From NCBI RefSeq assembly GCF_000718515.1, contig NZ_JNZS01000002.1, forward strand, positions 186,001-250,000: a DNA stretch of 64,000 nucleotides. The letters run 5' to 3'. Source of the DNA: Micromonospora parva (GTDB taxonomy: Bacteria > Actinomycetota > Actinomycetes > Mycobacteriales > Micromonosporaceae). The notes beneath the pieces were generated by a model. That model was not told the DNA's origin. It saw only the letters and a program-made list of their open reading frames with translations, and searched no databases. The translations under genes and the position numbers were made by a program. Shown here one piece after another: positions 44,401 to 53,054 of the stretch (position 1 is its first letter; each line of letters starts with the position of its first letter).

Positions 44401-45434
44401 ACGGACTGCACGTGGTCGCCACCGCGCTGCGCTGGCTGGACTTCCGCCCGGCGATCCGGGACCTGTTCGGCTCCCGACTGGAGCTGCGCCTGGGCGACCC
44501 GGCCGACTCGCTGGTGGCCCGGCGTGCCGCCGCGAACGTGCCGGAGCGCCCCGGCCGAGGGGTGACCGCGGAGGGCCTGCACTTCCTCACCGCACTGCCT
44601 CAGCTCGGTACCGCCGGTGGCGACACCGCCGATCTGGTCAAGCGGGCCGCCGAGGGGTGGGCGGGTCCCGTGGCGCCCCGGGTGCGGCTGCTCCCGCCGG
44701 CGCTGCCGTACGCCGATCTGGACCTCACCTCGACGACCGGGCTGCGGCTGCCGGTCGGGATCGCGGAGGCGGACCTGCGCCCGGTGCTGCTCGACTTCGC
44801 CGCCGAGCCGCACTTCGTGGTCTTCGGGGACTCGGAGTGCGGCAAGTCGTCGTTCCTGCGCGCGCTGGCCACGTCGATCATCACCCGGTTCACTCCCGAG
44901 CAGGCCCGGGTGATCCTCGTCGACTATCGGCGCAGCCTGCTCGGCGCGATTGAGACACCACATCTGATCGGGTACGGCACCGCCGCCGCGCACACCGCCG
45001 ACCTGATCGAGTCGGCCGCCGGTTACCTGGAGCGGCGGGCACCGGGGCCGGAGGTCACCCCGCAGCAGCTGCGGGACCGGTCCTGGTGGTCCGGGCCGGA
45101 GCTGTTCGTGCTGGTGGACGACTACGACCTGGTGGCGGCGGGGCCGGCGAACCCGTTGCGGGCGCTGGAGGAGCACCTGCCGCACGCCCGGGATATCGGA
45201 CTGCACCTGGTGCTGGTCCGCCGTTCCGGTGGGGCGGGCCGCGCCCAGTACGAGCCGATCGTGCAGCGTCTGCGGGAGCTGTCCACCGCCGGCCTGGTGA
45301 TGGCGGGCAGCCCCGAGGAGGGCGCGCTCGTCGGGCCGGTCCGGCCCGGACCACTGCCGCCGGGGCGTGGCCGACTGGTCACCCGACGGGAGGGCGTACG
45401 TCTCGTTCAGCTGGCGCATCTGCCGCCGCAATGA
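41451..45434 (+). CDS. eccC: type VII secretion ATPase EccC
   Basis: 1327-aa FtsK/SpoIIIE-type motor. The GTG start lies 4 bp after a perfect AGGAGG (41441-41446). Two membrane helices are near residues 40-80. Three ATPase domains follow: Walker A GATGSGKSE (about 493) with LLICDEFSEL; GAPQSGKST (about 844) with FLVIDGWSTI; and GDSECGKSS (about 1124) with LFVLVDDYDLV. Substrate binding to the last domain activates the motor in known systems. All three P-loops keep Lys, unlike the FtsK-like protein at 26658. Confidence 0.96.
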   Translation: MSTVVIKRPPRRPAPEIPAGEVSVEAPPEIPVVTGGRWQQMLMVLPMLGGTVAMAMMFGRGGGAYSYVVGGMFGLSSLAMLVTSWGSASGTPKKSEMMAARREYLRHLATLRRRVRRTAGQQRAGLYYRHPDPGRLWSTVDSHRVWERRPADRDFAVVRVAVGPQTLATPLVPPVTRPLEELEPMTAGALRRFLDAYSVVPDLPVALSLRSFARVHVRPAGRTPATTPTTGAPPSADPAAQALVRAVLTQLAVFHAPDELLVAVCAGPERRACWEWVKWLPHAHHPTRTDALGPVRLVTSSAAELESLLADVLATRSRFSPAGPATDGPHVVVVLDGGDLTGASELTGDGGIDAVTVLDLDTPPPRLLDRYALLLELHGRRLHSWSSDGHAEVGTADQLDLADAEAVARRLAPLRLAGTARGPDAPFQADLGLPELLGLGDPESFTAEQGWLPRSARDRLRVPIGVGADGGAIELDLKESAQDGMGPHGLLIGATGSGKSELLRTLVLGLAATHSSEQLNFVLVDFKGGATFASFDRLPHTAAVITNLADALPLVDRMVDAINGELVRRQELLRRAGNFASVRDYERARAAGSPLAPLPSLLLICDEFSELLSAKPDFIDLFVQIGRLGRSLGVHLLLASQRLEEGRLRGLDTHLSYRIGLRTFSALESRTVLGVADAHELPRSPGHGYLRAGTDPLARFKAAYVSGAVRRRTAPGVAAAEGGARLLTFTTHVVPVAEPASPVVPVVTEEEGGSTLLDLLVDRLVGQGPPAHQVWLAPLGQPPALDEVLGPVEVHPKRGLTVGNPELHGALGVPMAIVDKPLEQRRDLLWLALDGAAGHVAVVGAPQSGKSTALRTLICALTLTHTPAEVQVYCLDFGGGGLAALRDLPHVGGVTGRADPTAVRRTVGEMTTLLVDRERRFAELGVESMAAYRQRRAAAGTAGQPGVDPYGDVFLVIDGWSTIRGEYDDLEPLVTDLATRGLSYGLHVVATALRWLDFRPAIRDLFGSRLELRLGDPADSLVARRAAANVPERPGRGVTAEGLHFLTALPQLGTAGGDTADLVKRAAEGWAGPVAPRVRLLPPALPYADLDLTSTTGLRLPVGIAEADLRPVLLDFAAEPHFVVFGDSECGKSSFLRALATSIITRFTPEQARVILVDYRRSLLGAIETPHLIGYGTAAAHTADLIESAAGYLERRAPGPEVTPQQLRDRSWWSGPELFVLVDDYDLVAAGPANPLRALEEHLPHARDIGLHLVLVRRSGGAGRAQYEPIVQRLRELSTAGLVMAGSPEEGALVGPVRPGPLPPGRGRLVTRREGVRLVQLAHLPPQ

Positions 45435-45443
45435 GCTGACTCG

Positions 45444-45475
45444 CCGGTTCTTCCCGTGACGGGTGGGGAAACCGG
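45444..45475 (+). terminator. possible hairpin between eccC and the mycosin gene
   Basis: Imperfect stem CCGGTTCTTCCC/GGGGAAACCGG around a 9-base loop, 10 bp after the eccC stop. It may partly terminate transcription or mark a separate mycosin transcript. Confidence 0.35.
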
Positions 45476-45508
45476 TAATCTCCGATCGTCATGGTTCCGT
45501 CGGGATGA

Positions 45509-46849
45509 ATGGCTGGGGATGTGACTGGGGTGCGGCACAGCGGTCCGTCAGCGGCCCGACGAACGACCGGCCGAGTGCTGCTCGGCGTCGCCGCGGCGCT
45601 CGCCGTCGTGGCACCCACCGCGGCGGCCGTGCCGGTCGCCGCGCCCACGAACGGTGGACAGCTCGCCGGCGCGCCGATGGCGTTCGCCCCCGGTGACGCC
45701 GTCGCCCGCACCGACCAGGTCCGCGATGAGCAGTGGCAGCTCGACGAGTTGCAGGCCGAAACGGCGTGGCGCAGCTCGACCGGGCGGGGCGTGACCGTGG
45801 CGGTGGTCGACTCCGGAGTGGACGGCACGCATCCCGACCTGGTCGGTCAGGTGCTCCCCGGCAAGGACCTGGTCGGCGCCGGCGGCGCTCCGGGCCCGGA
45901 CCCGGTGGGCCACGGCACCACTGTCGCCGGCCTGATCGCCGGGCGCAGTGACGACAAGCGGGGCGTGGTCGGCCTGGCACCGGACGCCCGGATCCTGCCG
46001 GTCCGGGTGCTGGACGAGGAGAACCGTTACGACGACGCGCTGATCGTCGCCCAGGGCGTGCGCTGGGCGGTCGACAACGGCGCCCGCGTGATCAACTTGT
46101 CGCTGGGTGGCAGCGGCGACAGCCCGGCCCTGGCCGCCGCCCTGGACTACGCGTTCGTCCGGGACGTGGTCGTGGTTGCCTGCACCGGCAACCTGGCCAC
46201 CTCCACCAGCACCAAGGTCTGGTATCCGGCTCGGGAGCCGGGTGTGATCGCGGTGGCCGGTCTCGAACGCAGCAGCGACAACCTGTGGTCCGGGTCGATC
46301 ACCGGCCGGGCGACGGTGCTCACCGCCCCCGCCAGCGGGCTGGTCGGCGCCAAGCCGCCCAGCGGGTACTGGCGGGTGCAGGGCACCAGCTTCGCCGCGC
46401 CGCTGGTGGCCGCCACCGCCGCGCTGGTCCGGTCCCGTTATCCGCAGATGCCGGCGGGTGAGGTGGTCAACCGGTTGTTGGCCACCGCCCGGGACCTCGG
46501 CCCGACCGGGCGGGACGACCGCTTCGGGTACGGGGTGGTCGACCCGGTGGCCGCGTTGACCGCCCAGGTGCCGCCGGTGACCGTCAACCCGCTCGACGAT
46601 CAGACGTCGCCGGGCGTGACCGGCTTCGGTCCGGCGCCCGGCTCGGTCGACGACGGTCCGGTGTCCGGTGCCGGTAGCGATCCCCTGGGTCTCGCCGCGT
46701 CCGGTCAGCAGAGCCGGTGGACGGCTCGGGCGGCGGGCGGTGCGGACACCCCCGCGCCGGAGCAACTGGCGACCACCGTCGTGCTCCTGGTCGCGCTGGT
46801 CGCCGGGGCGGCGCTGGTGGTTCGCCGGCTCCGCCAGCGGACCCGTTGA
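45509..46849 (+). CDS. mycP: mycosin-type subtilisin protease (type VII secretion)
   Basis: 446-aa membrane-anchored S8 serine protease. Signal peptide (VLLGVAAALAVVAPTAAA). The catalytic triad is Asp in VVDSGVDGTHPDL (about 101), His in GHGTTVAGLIAG (about 133) and Ser in GTSFAAP (about 291). A C-terminal helix (VVLLVALVAGAALVVRRLRQR) anchors it outside the membrane. Mycosins stabilise the EccBCDE complex and process some substrates. It is encoded 74 bp after eccC. Confidence 0.93.
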   Translation: MAGDVTGVRHSGPSAARRTTGRVLLGVAAALAVVAPTAAAVPVAAPTNGGQLAGAPMAFAPGDAVARTDQVRDEQWQLDELQAETAWRSSTGRGVTVAVVDSGVDGTHPDLVGQVLPGKDLVGAGGAPGPDPVGHGTTVAGLIAGRSDDKRGVVGLAPDARILPVRVLDEENRYDDALIVAQGVRWAVDNGARVINLSLGGSGDSPALAAALDYAFVRDVVVVACTGNLATSTSTKVWYPAREPGVIAVAGLERSSDNLWSGSITGRATVLTAPASGLVGAKPPSGYWRVQGTSFAAPLVAATAALVRSRYPQMPAGEVVNRLLATARDLGPTGRDDRFGYGVVDPVAALTAQVPPVTVNPLDDQTSPGVTGFGPAPGSVDDGPVSGAGSDPLGLAASGQQSRWTARAAGGADTPAPEQLATTVVLLVALVAGAALVVRRLRQRTR

Positions 46850-46901
46850 TCGCAGCCAACCGGTAGGCCTGACCGGCCGTCTGGTCGGGTAGAACAAGGT
46901 C

Positions 46902-47693
46902 ATGAGGACGCACCGGCCGCCCACGCTCGCCCCCACCGGCCGGCCGTCGTGGCGGCACCGCCGATTCGACCCGGACCACGCGCTGGGGCTACGGCTCACG
47001 CTCGCCGCGACGGCGGCGTTTCTGGTGCTGGTGCCGTTCGCGCTGCTCACACTGCTGGTGCTCGACGCCTGGGCACCGCTGCACCGGTTGGACACGACGG
47101 TCACCGACGCGCTGCACGGCTACGCCCAGGATCATCCCGCGTGGGTGGTGCTGATGCGGGTCTGGACCGAGGTGTTCGCCCCGATGCCGCTGCGCGCCGT
47201 CGTCCTGCTCCTGGTGGTCTGGTTGCTGCGCCGGGGCGCCCGCCGCCTGGCCCTCTGGGCGGCCACCACCATGGTCGTCGGCGGGTTGCTCGGTCCGCTA
47301 CTCAAGCTGCTGGTCGGCCGGGACCGACCGGAGCTGCTGGACCCGGTGGCCCGGGCCGCCGGTTACTCGTTCCCCTCCGGGCACGCGCTGAACGCCACCC
47401 TGGCCGCCGGGGTGCTGCTGCTGGTGCTCCTTCCGTACGCCCGGCGGTGGCCGGCGCGGGTGGCGCTCTGGGTCGCGGCGGTGCTGCTCACCGTGGTGAC
47501 CGGCCTGAGCAGGGTGGCGCTCGGCGTGCACTTCACCAGCGACGTGGTGGGTGGATGGCTGCTCGGGGTGGCGGTGGTCGCGGCCACCACCGCCGCGTTC
47601 ACCAGTTGGCGGGTACACACCGGGCTGCGGCCGGTCCAACCGATTCGCGACGGCGTCGCTCCCGAGGTCGAGCGGCACCCCGGGGCTGCCTGA
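46902..47693 (+). CDS. PAP2-family membrane phosphatase
   Basis: 263-aa integral membrane protein with about six helices and the three phosphatase motifs KLLVGRDRP, PSGHA and SRVALGVHFTSDV. Enzymes of this type dephosphorylate undecaprenyl pyrophosphate or phosphatidic acid at the outer membrane face. It is the first of two adjacent PAP2 genes, 37 bp apart; the substrate cannot be told from sequence. Confidence 0.93.
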   Translation: MRTHRPPTLAPTGRPSWRHRRFDPDHALGLRLTLAATAAFLVLVPFALLTLLVLDAWAPLHRLDTTVTDALHGYAQDHPAWVVLMRVWTEVFAPMPLRAVVLLLVVWLLRRGARRLALWAATTMVVGGLLGPLLKLLVGRDRPELLDPVARAAGYSFPSGHALNATLAAGVLLLVLLPYARRWPARVALWVAAVLLTVVTGLSRVALGVHFTSDVVGGWLLGVAVVAATTAAFTSWRVHTGLRPVQPIRDGVAPEVERHPGAA

Positions 47694-47730
47694 GGACTGA
47701 CGACGGGGCCGGCCGGGTACTGGCGCACCC

Positions 47731-48438
47731 ATGTCCGACCTCGTGCTCCAGATCGTTCGGCGGGTGCTGCTGCCGGTGTCCCTCCTACTCGGACTCATGG
47801 TGCTGCTCGGGGTGCTGGTCACCCGGGTGTTCGCCCGCACCTGGCCGTTCACCGCAGAGGACACGGTGAACCGGGAACTGGCCGCCGACCGCACCGGTGA
47901 CTGGAACAACGTCTCGCTGGTGTTCAGCACGCTGGCCAGCACCCAGATGATCGTCGTGGTGACCGTGCTGGTGGCGTTGGCGCTGCGGCTCTGGCTGAAG
48001 CGTTGGCGCGAGCCGCTGTTCCTGTGCGCGGCGGTGACCGCCCAGGCGCTGGTGTTCCTGCTGACCACTCTCGCGATCGACCGGCGGCGGCCGGCGGTGG
48101 AACACATGGACGTCTCGCCACCGACGTCGAGCTTTCCGTCCGGGCACACCTCGGCGGCGGTGGCGCTCTACGTCGGCATCGCCGTGCTGATGGCGCTGCG
48201 CGCCCGGAGCACCGGGGCGAAGGTCGCCTGGTGGACGCTGCTGCTGATGGTGCCGCTGGGCGTGGCGCTGACCCGGATGTACCGGGGGATGCACCATCCG
48301 AGCGACGTGGTGGCGTCCTTCGTCAACGGCGGCACCTGCGTCGCGATCATGGCTCGTGCGGTGCTGGACCGGGGGCTGCGATGGGGTCGGGCGAAGTTGC
48401 CGACGGCCGGGAGACGCGCTCTGCCGGCTCAGACCTGA
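47731..48438 (+). CDS. PAP2-family membrane phosphatase
   Basis: 235-aa second PAP2 protein with motifs AIDRRRPAV (variant of KxxxxxxRP), FPSGHTSAA and TRMYRGMHHPSDV. About six helices. It is clearly paralogous in architecture but not a close duplicate of the upstream gene. It converges with marP, stops 16 bp apart. Confidence 0.92.
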   Translation: MSDLVLQIVRRVLLPVSLLLGLMVLLGVLVTRVFARTWPFTAEDTVNRELAADRTGDWNNVSLVFSTLASTQMIVVVTVLVALALRLWLKRWREPLFLCAAVTAQALVFLLTTLAIDRRRPAVEHMDVSPPTSSFPSGHTSAAVALYVGIAVLMALRARSTGAKVAWWTLLLMVPLGVALTRMYRGMHHPSDVVASFVNGGTCVAIMARAVLDRGLRWGRAKLPTAGRRALPAQT

Positions 48439-48454
48439 GCTGACCCGCGGCGAC

Positions 48455-49633
48455 TCAGGTGCACTCGCCGGTGCCGACCTGCCGGTTGCGTTCGGCTCCC
48501 GCCAACGCCACCGGACGGGCCTCGGCCGCCGTCACCGCGAAACCGGTGTTCGGGTCGTCCGACGCCGCCGCGAAGATCACGCCGAGCACCAGGCCGTTGG
48601 CGGAGAGCAGCGGGCCGCCCGAGTTGCCGCTGCGGACCAGCGCCCGGATCGTGTAGATCTCCCGGGTCACCTCGTTGGCGGAGTAGATGTCCGGGCCCTT
48701 GATCCGGTCGACGTCCCGGACCCGTGCCGACTGCGCGTTGTACGGGCCGTCGAGCGGGAAGCCGAGCACGATGGCGTCGGCGCCGCTGCCCGCGTTGCCG
48801 GCGGCGAACCGTAGGGACGGTCCGGGCAGTCCGGGTACCAGCAGCACCGCCAGGTCACGGTTCGGGTCGTAGACGACCACCTTGCCGTCGTACCGCTCGC
48901 CGCCCAGCTCCACGGCGACCGAGCGGGTGCCGGCCACGACGTGCGCGTTGGTCATCACCCGGTCGTCCGCGTAGACGAACCCGGAACCCTCGATCCGGCG
49001 TGAACAACTGGGTGCCGAGCCGAGCACCTTGACGACCGACTGCTGACCGCTGACCACCACCTGCGAGCCGGCCAGTGCCGGGTCCGGCGGGTCGACCTGC
49101 CGGGCCCGGGTGGGCGCGAGGTCGCCGAAGACGTCCGGGAAGCCGTCGGTGTCGACGGTGTCCTCCAACGCCGTGGACAACCGGTGGGCCTGCTCCGGTA
49201 GGACCTGGTTGACCACCGTGATCAACGCGCTGTTGCGGACCGAGGCGGCGAGCCAGGGCACCGAGGACGAGCCGAGCGGCACGGCCACCAGCCAGGCCAG
49301 CAGGAGCACCGCGAACAGCGAGACCAACGCCCCTCCGACGTCGTCGGCCCGTTTGCCCACGTCGCTGGTGATCGTCTTGCGCAGGTGCGAGCCGAGCCAA
49401 CCGGCGAGCGCCTGCCCGACCACCGCCAGCCCGAAGATGGCCACGAGCGAGATCAGCACGCGGGTGCCGGCGTCCACGAACTGTCTGGCGAACAGCGGCC
49501 CGAGCTGGAGACCCAGCAGGAGACCCAGGAAGAAGCCGGACAACGACGTGACGCCGATGACGAAACCCTGGCGGTATCCGCTGATCGCGAACACGAGCAT
49601 GAGCAGCAGCAGGACGAGATCCACGACGGACAC
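48455..49633 (-). CDS. marP: MarP-type periplasmic serine protease
   Basis: 392-aa protein. Four N-terminal membrane helices of the colicin-V-production type (VDLVLLLLMLVFAISGYRQGF onward) precede a trypsin-like domain with the catalytic triad His in TNAHVVAG (about 231), Asp in PNRDLAVLLV (about 258) and Ser in GNSGGPLL (about 337). In Mycobacterium tuberculosis MarP (Rv3671c) supports acid and oxidative-stress resistance by activating cell-wall hydrolases. It is last in the cbiZ-capA-nth-tlpA-nudix-marP operon, in the same order as Rv3674c-Rv3671c. Confidence 0.93.
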   Translation of the reverse strand: MSVVDLVLLLLMLVFAISGYRQGFVIGVTSLSGFFLGLLLGLQLGPLFARQFVDAGTRVLISLVAIFGLAVVGQALAGWLGSHLRKTITSDVGKRADDVGGALVSLFAVLLLAWLVAVPLGSSSVPWLAASVRNSALITVVNQVLPEQAHRLSTALEDTVDTDGFPDVFGDLAPTRARQVDPPDPALAGSQVVVSGQQSVVKVLGSAPSCSRRIEGSGFVYADDRVMTNAHVVAGTRSVAVELGGERYDGKVVVYDPNRDLAVLLVPGLPGPSLRFAAGNAGSGADAIVLGFPLDGPYNAQSARVRDVDRIKGPDIYSANEVTREIYTIRALVRSGNSGGPLLSANGLVLGVIFAAASDDPNTGFAVTAAEARPVALAGAERNRQVGTGECT

Positions 49634-49696
49634 GGGTCAAGCGTACGGGCAGTGTGCCCGGCGGATGACCATCGCTTGCGGAAGGTGACCGTGCGG

Positions 49697-50389
49697 TCAG
49701 CGCAAGGCGTTCTCGTCGGCCTCTTCGGTGCCGGCGGACGGGGCCGGTGTCGCCCCGCTCGGCGGAAGTTCCAGCACCCGGCCCGGCGACCACGGACGCG
49801 CCCAGCCGCCCATCTCGAGCAGGGTGGCGAGCACCCCCGCGGTGAAGCCCCAGACGAGCATCCCACGCGCCGAGAACGCCGGCCCGATCCAGCCGCTCGG
49901 GTGGCGGACCCGCAGTCGGTTGGCCGGATCGACCAGCTCGCTCACCGGCAGCCGGGCGACGTGTGCCACCTCGGCCGGCTCCCGTGGGTGCACCGGGTGC
50001 GGGTCGTGCCACCAGGCCAGCACCGGCGTGACCACGAAGTCGCTGACCGGGATCCACAGTTTCGGCAGCTCGGCCAGCACCGTCACGCTGGCCGGGTCGA
50101 GGCCCACCTCCTCGTTAGCCTCACGCAGGGCGGTGGCACGGACGTCGGCGTCCTCCGGGTCGGCCGCACCGCCGGGGAAGGCCGGCTGACCGGCGTGGTT
50201 GCGCAGGTTGGCGGCGCGTTGCAGGACCAGCACGTCGGGGCCCACGCCGGGCTGCTCGCCGAGCAGCACCAGCACAGCGCTCTCCCGACCGCCCTCGGCC
50301 GGGGTGGTGAGCCGGGTGAAGTCCTCGGCGCGGGCGGTGCCCAGCCGGGTCAGCAACGGTTCGATCCACTCGGGTGGCCGACGGGTCAC
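49697..50389 (-). CDS. NUDIX hydrolase, CoA pyrophosphatase-like
   Basis: 230-aa protein with a Nudix box (GGAADPEDADVRATALREANEEVGL, near residues 73-97) preceded by NLRNHAGQPAFPGG, the NudL/CoA-pyrophosphatase signature; such enzymes split CoA to 4'-phosphopantetheine and 3',5'-ADP. The GTG start (50387-50389) overlaps the tlpA stop (GTGA). The C-terminus is a Pro/Glu-rich extension. Confidence 0.88.
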   Translation of the reverse strand: MTRRPPEWIEPLLTRLGTARAEDFTRLTTPAEGGRESAVLVLLGEQPGVGPDVLVLQRAANLRNHAGQPAFPGGAADPEDADVRATALREANEEVGLDPASVTVLAELPKLWIPVSDFVVTPVLAWWHDPHPVHPREPAEVAHVARLPVSELVDPANRLRVRHPSGWIGPAFSARGMLVWGFTAGVLATLLEMGGWARPWSPGRVLELPPSGATPAPSAGTEEADENALR

Positions 50390-51039
50390 GCCGGCACCGC
50401 CAGGTTGAGGTGCTGGCGGACCAGCGTGGCGAGCGTGGCGTCGTCGAGAGCGCCGGTGGCGTCGATGTGCCGGATCTGACCGTCGGCGGCGACGAAGAGG
50501 GTCAGCGGAATGGCGTTGCGCCTCAGCTCCCGCTGCAGCGCCTCACCCTGGTCGACCAGCATCGGGAACCGGACGCCGAAGTCCTCGCCGATGGACTGGG
50601 CGCCGCTGCGGCTGTCCCGGCTGTTGATTCCGACGACCTGGAGCTGACCGGCGGCCCGCTCGCTGAGGCGTTGGAACGCCGGCAACTCCTTGCGGCACGG
50701 CGGGCACCACGACGCCCACACGTTGATCACCGCCGGTCCGGCCACCGCCCCCAGCGCGACGGGGGCACCGCCGGTGAAGCAGGAGAGCGTCAGCGCCGGC
50801 AGTGCCTGCCCACCGGCGGCGGGCGCTGACGTGCCGGAGCCGGGGGTCGCGGAGGTCGACGCGCCGGAGCCAGGGGTCGCGGCCGTGGGCGCGGTGCTCA
50901 GCGTGGCGCAGTCCCGGAACGGCGATGGCCGCTCGGCGGCGGCCGGACGGGGGGCCGGCTCGTCGTCGGCGGTGCCGCTGGTGCAGGCGGTGACGGCCAG
51001 CAGCAGTGGCAGGACGGCGAGGGCGAGGCGGCGGTTCAC
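50386..51039 (-). CDS. TlpA/ResA-like thioredoxin lipoprotein
   Basis: 217-aa exported thiol-disulfide protein. The signal sequence ends in a lipobox (LLAVTAC, then TSG). An Ala/Ser/Gly/Pro linker with two copies of a TPGSG(A/T) motif follows, then a thioredoxin fold with CxxC in [19 protein letters not shown]. It probably reduces disulfides in apo-cytochromes or other exported proteins. The GTG start (51037-51039) overlaps the nth stop; its own stop overlaps the nudix start. Confidence 0.92.
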   Translation of the reverse strand: MNRRLALAVLPLLLAVTACTSGTADDEPAPRPAAAERPSPFRDCATLSTAPTAATPGSGASTSATPGSGTSAPAAGGQALPALTLSCFTGGAPVALGAVAGPAVINVWASWCPPCRKELPAFQRLSERAAGQLQVVGINSRDSRSGAQSIGEDFGVRFPMLVDQGEALQRELRRNAIPLTLFVAADGQIRHIDATGALDDATLATLVRQHLNLAVPA

Positions 51040-51824
51040 GGCACCTCCGCCGTGACCGCCTGCGCGGGCACCAACTCCGGGTCGACCCCGGCGGCCACCG
51101 CGAGGTCGCGTGCCCGAGGGCCCTTGAGCAGCTTGGCGGCGGCTGCCGGCTCGGTCGGGCCGGTGCCGTACGAGGGGCAGAGCCTGGCGAGCGTGCACGC
51201 CCCGCAGGCCGGTTTGCGGGCGTGGCAGACCCGTCGCCCGTGGAAGATGATCCGGTGCGAGAGCATGGTCCAGTCGCGCTTGTCGTACAGCGCGCCGATC
51301 GCGTGCTCGATCTTGACCGGGTCGGTCTCGGTGGTCAGCCCCCACCGGTGGACCAGCCGTTGGAAGTGCGTGTCGACGGTGATGCCCGGGACGTCGAAGG
51401 CGTTGCCGAGGATCACGTTGGCGGTCTTGCGGCCGATGCCGGGGAGCGTCACCAGGTCGACGAGCCGGCCGGGGACCCTGCCGTCGTACCGGTCGAGGAG
51501 GGCCTGACCGAGCTTGAGCAGCGAGTCGGTCTTGTTGCGGTAGAAGCCGGTGGGCCGGATCAGCTCCTCCATCTCGCCCCGGTCGGCGCCGGCGTACGCG
51601 GCCGCGTCGGGATAGCGGGCGAAGAGCTTCGGGGTGACCTCGTTGACTTTCTTGTCCGTGCACTGCGCGGACAGGATCGTGGCGACGGCCAACTCCAGAG
51701 CGTTGGAGTGGTCCAGCTCGCAATGCGCGTCGGGGTGCGTCTCGGCCAGCACCCGGCCGATCTTGCGGGCACGGCGTTTGCGCCCGAGGTCGGTCTCGCT
51801 GGCACCGGGAGGGCTACTGGTCAC
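51036..51824 (-). CDS. nth: endonuclease III
   Basis: 262-aa DNA glycosylase/AP lyase for oxidised pyrimidines. The helix-hairpin-helix and catalytic Lys/Asp are in [17 protein letters not shown] and [11 protein letters not shown]. The 4Fe-4S ligands Cys-x6-Cys-x2-Cys-x5-Cys are in [23 protein letters not shown] 51824 ([22 protein letters not shown]) is preferred; a GTG at 51845 would add seven residues. It lies 40 bp after capA. Confidence 0.96.
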   Translation of the reverse strand: MTSSPPGASETDLGRKRRARKIGRVLAETHPDAHCELDHSNALELAVATILSAQCTDKKVNEVTPKLFARYPDAAAYAGADRGEMEELIRPTGFYRNKTDSLLKLGQALLDRYDGRVPGRLVDLVTLPGIGRKTANVILGNAFDVPGITVDTHFQRLVHRWGLTTETDPVKIEHAIGALYDKRDWTMLSHRIIFHGRRVCHARKPACGACTLARLCPSYGTGPTEPAAAAKLLKGPRARDLAVAAGVDPELVPAQAVTAEVP

Positions 51825-51864
51825 GACGGTCAGCCTACGTCGCACCCCGGACGTCCTCCTCGGG

Positions 51865-53043
51865 TCAGCCGGCGGTTGGCGGCGAGATCTTCCCCTGCCC
51901 GTCGAACCGGGCGCCGGCCTTCGGGAAGTCGGCGCGGCTCAACTCGGTGACCAGACCCAGGCCCCGGTCGTCCGGGTCCATCGTCGGCTTGCCGGCGGAG
52001 TTCATGTACGTGGAGGTGAACGAACCACCCGCCCAGCTACCGTCCGGCTTGAGCGACACCTTCAGCACCCCGCCCCAGCCGAGGCGACCGGCGTTGCTCA
52101 GCGAGTTGCCGCCGCCGGCGAAGTTGCCCAGGCTGTACGCGATCAGCCGGCCCTGGTAGAACTCCATCCCGCGCAGCACGTGCGGGCCGTGCCCGACGAT
52201 CAGGTCAGCGCCGGCGTCGATCATCGCGTGTGAGAACTTCACCGGGTCGCCCCGGTTCTCGCCCAGGAACATCTCGGTGCCCGGCTTCACCCGGGTCTTG
52301 TCGGCGCCCTCGCCGCCCATGTGCACCTGCACCACGACCAGGTCGGCCATGGTGGCGGCCTTGGCAACCACTGTCTTCGCCTTGGCGATGTCGACGAGAC
52401 TGTTGGACCAGACGTACGACGAGAAGCCGGCGACAGCGACCTTGACGCCCTTGACGTCGACCACGGTGATCTCGTTCGGCGCGCCGGTGTGCTCCAGCTC
52501 GTACTTCTGCAGCGCCTTCTGGGTGTTCTCGTAGCCCTTCGGGCCGTAGTCGTAGCCGTGGTTGTTGGCCTGGTTGAGCACGTCGAAGCCGGCGTCGCGC
52601 AGGTGCCCGGCGTACTCCGGCGGGGCGCGGAACTGGAAGCAGCGGGTGGAGTTCGCCCCGCACTTGCCGGTGCCGGTGTCGACGGTCAGCGGCTCCTCCA
52701 GGTTGCCCATCACCAGATCGGCCTTGAGCGCCTCGGTGACCGAGTTGAAGAAGCCCTTACCGCCGGCGGCGGGCAGCCGACTGGGCGCGTTGCCCATGAT
52801 GATGTCGCCGGTGGCGGAGAGCGAGATCGCGCCACCCGCACCGGAGGAGGCGGGCCCGGTGGCCTTCGGGCCGGCGGTGGAGACCGGTGCGCCGGTGCCA
52901 CCACCTCCCGCGCCGGGCTGCCAGACGGGTGCCTCACCACCGGGGTCGGCACAGCCGGCCACGAGGAGGGCGGCCAGCAGCGCGGCGAGGCCGAGGGCGA
53001 CGCGGCGACGCGGGCGGGACGCGAGGGGGGCGGGAGCGTACAT
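51865..53043 (-). CDS. CapA/PgsA-family lipoprotein, metallophosphatase fold
   Basis: 392-aa lipoprotein (lipobox LLVAGC). After an Ala/Gly/Pro linker it has the CapA-family motifs [42 protein letters not shown] and [13 protein letters not shown], whose Asp/Asn/His residues form the metal site of this calcineurin-like superfamily. Members work in poly-gamma-glutamate or capsule production, but no polymer synthase is nearby. It follows cbiZ by 11 bp in the same operon. Confidence 0.92.
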   Translation of the reverse strand: MYAPAPLASRPRRRVALGLAALLAALLVAGCADPGGEAPVWQPGAGGGGTGAPVSTAGPKATGPASSGAGGAISLSATGDIIMGNAPSRLPAAGGKGFFNSVTEALKADLVMGNLEEPLTVDTGTGKCGANSTRCFQFRAPPEYAGHLRDAGFDVLNQANNHGYDYGPKGYENTQKALQKYELEHTGAPNEITVVDVKGVKVAVAGFSSYVWSNSLVDIAKAKTVVAKAATMADLVVVQVHMGGEGADKTRVKPGTEMFLGENRGDPVKFSHAMIDAGADLIVGHGPHVLRGMEFYQGRLIAYSLGNFAGGGNSLSNAGRLGWGGVLKVSLKPDGSWAGGSFTSTYMNSAGKPTMDPDDRGLGLVTELSRADFPKAGARFDGQGKISPPTAG

Positions 53044-53054
53044 CGCCCGCGACC

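Noticed and set aside
43248..45431. 727-codon open frame on the minus strand opposite eccC
   Set aside because: It is the GC-rich shadow of eccC. It lacks family motifs and its composition (His/Arg/Gly/Gln-rich) is that of antisense frames; eccC itself has three intact P-loops.
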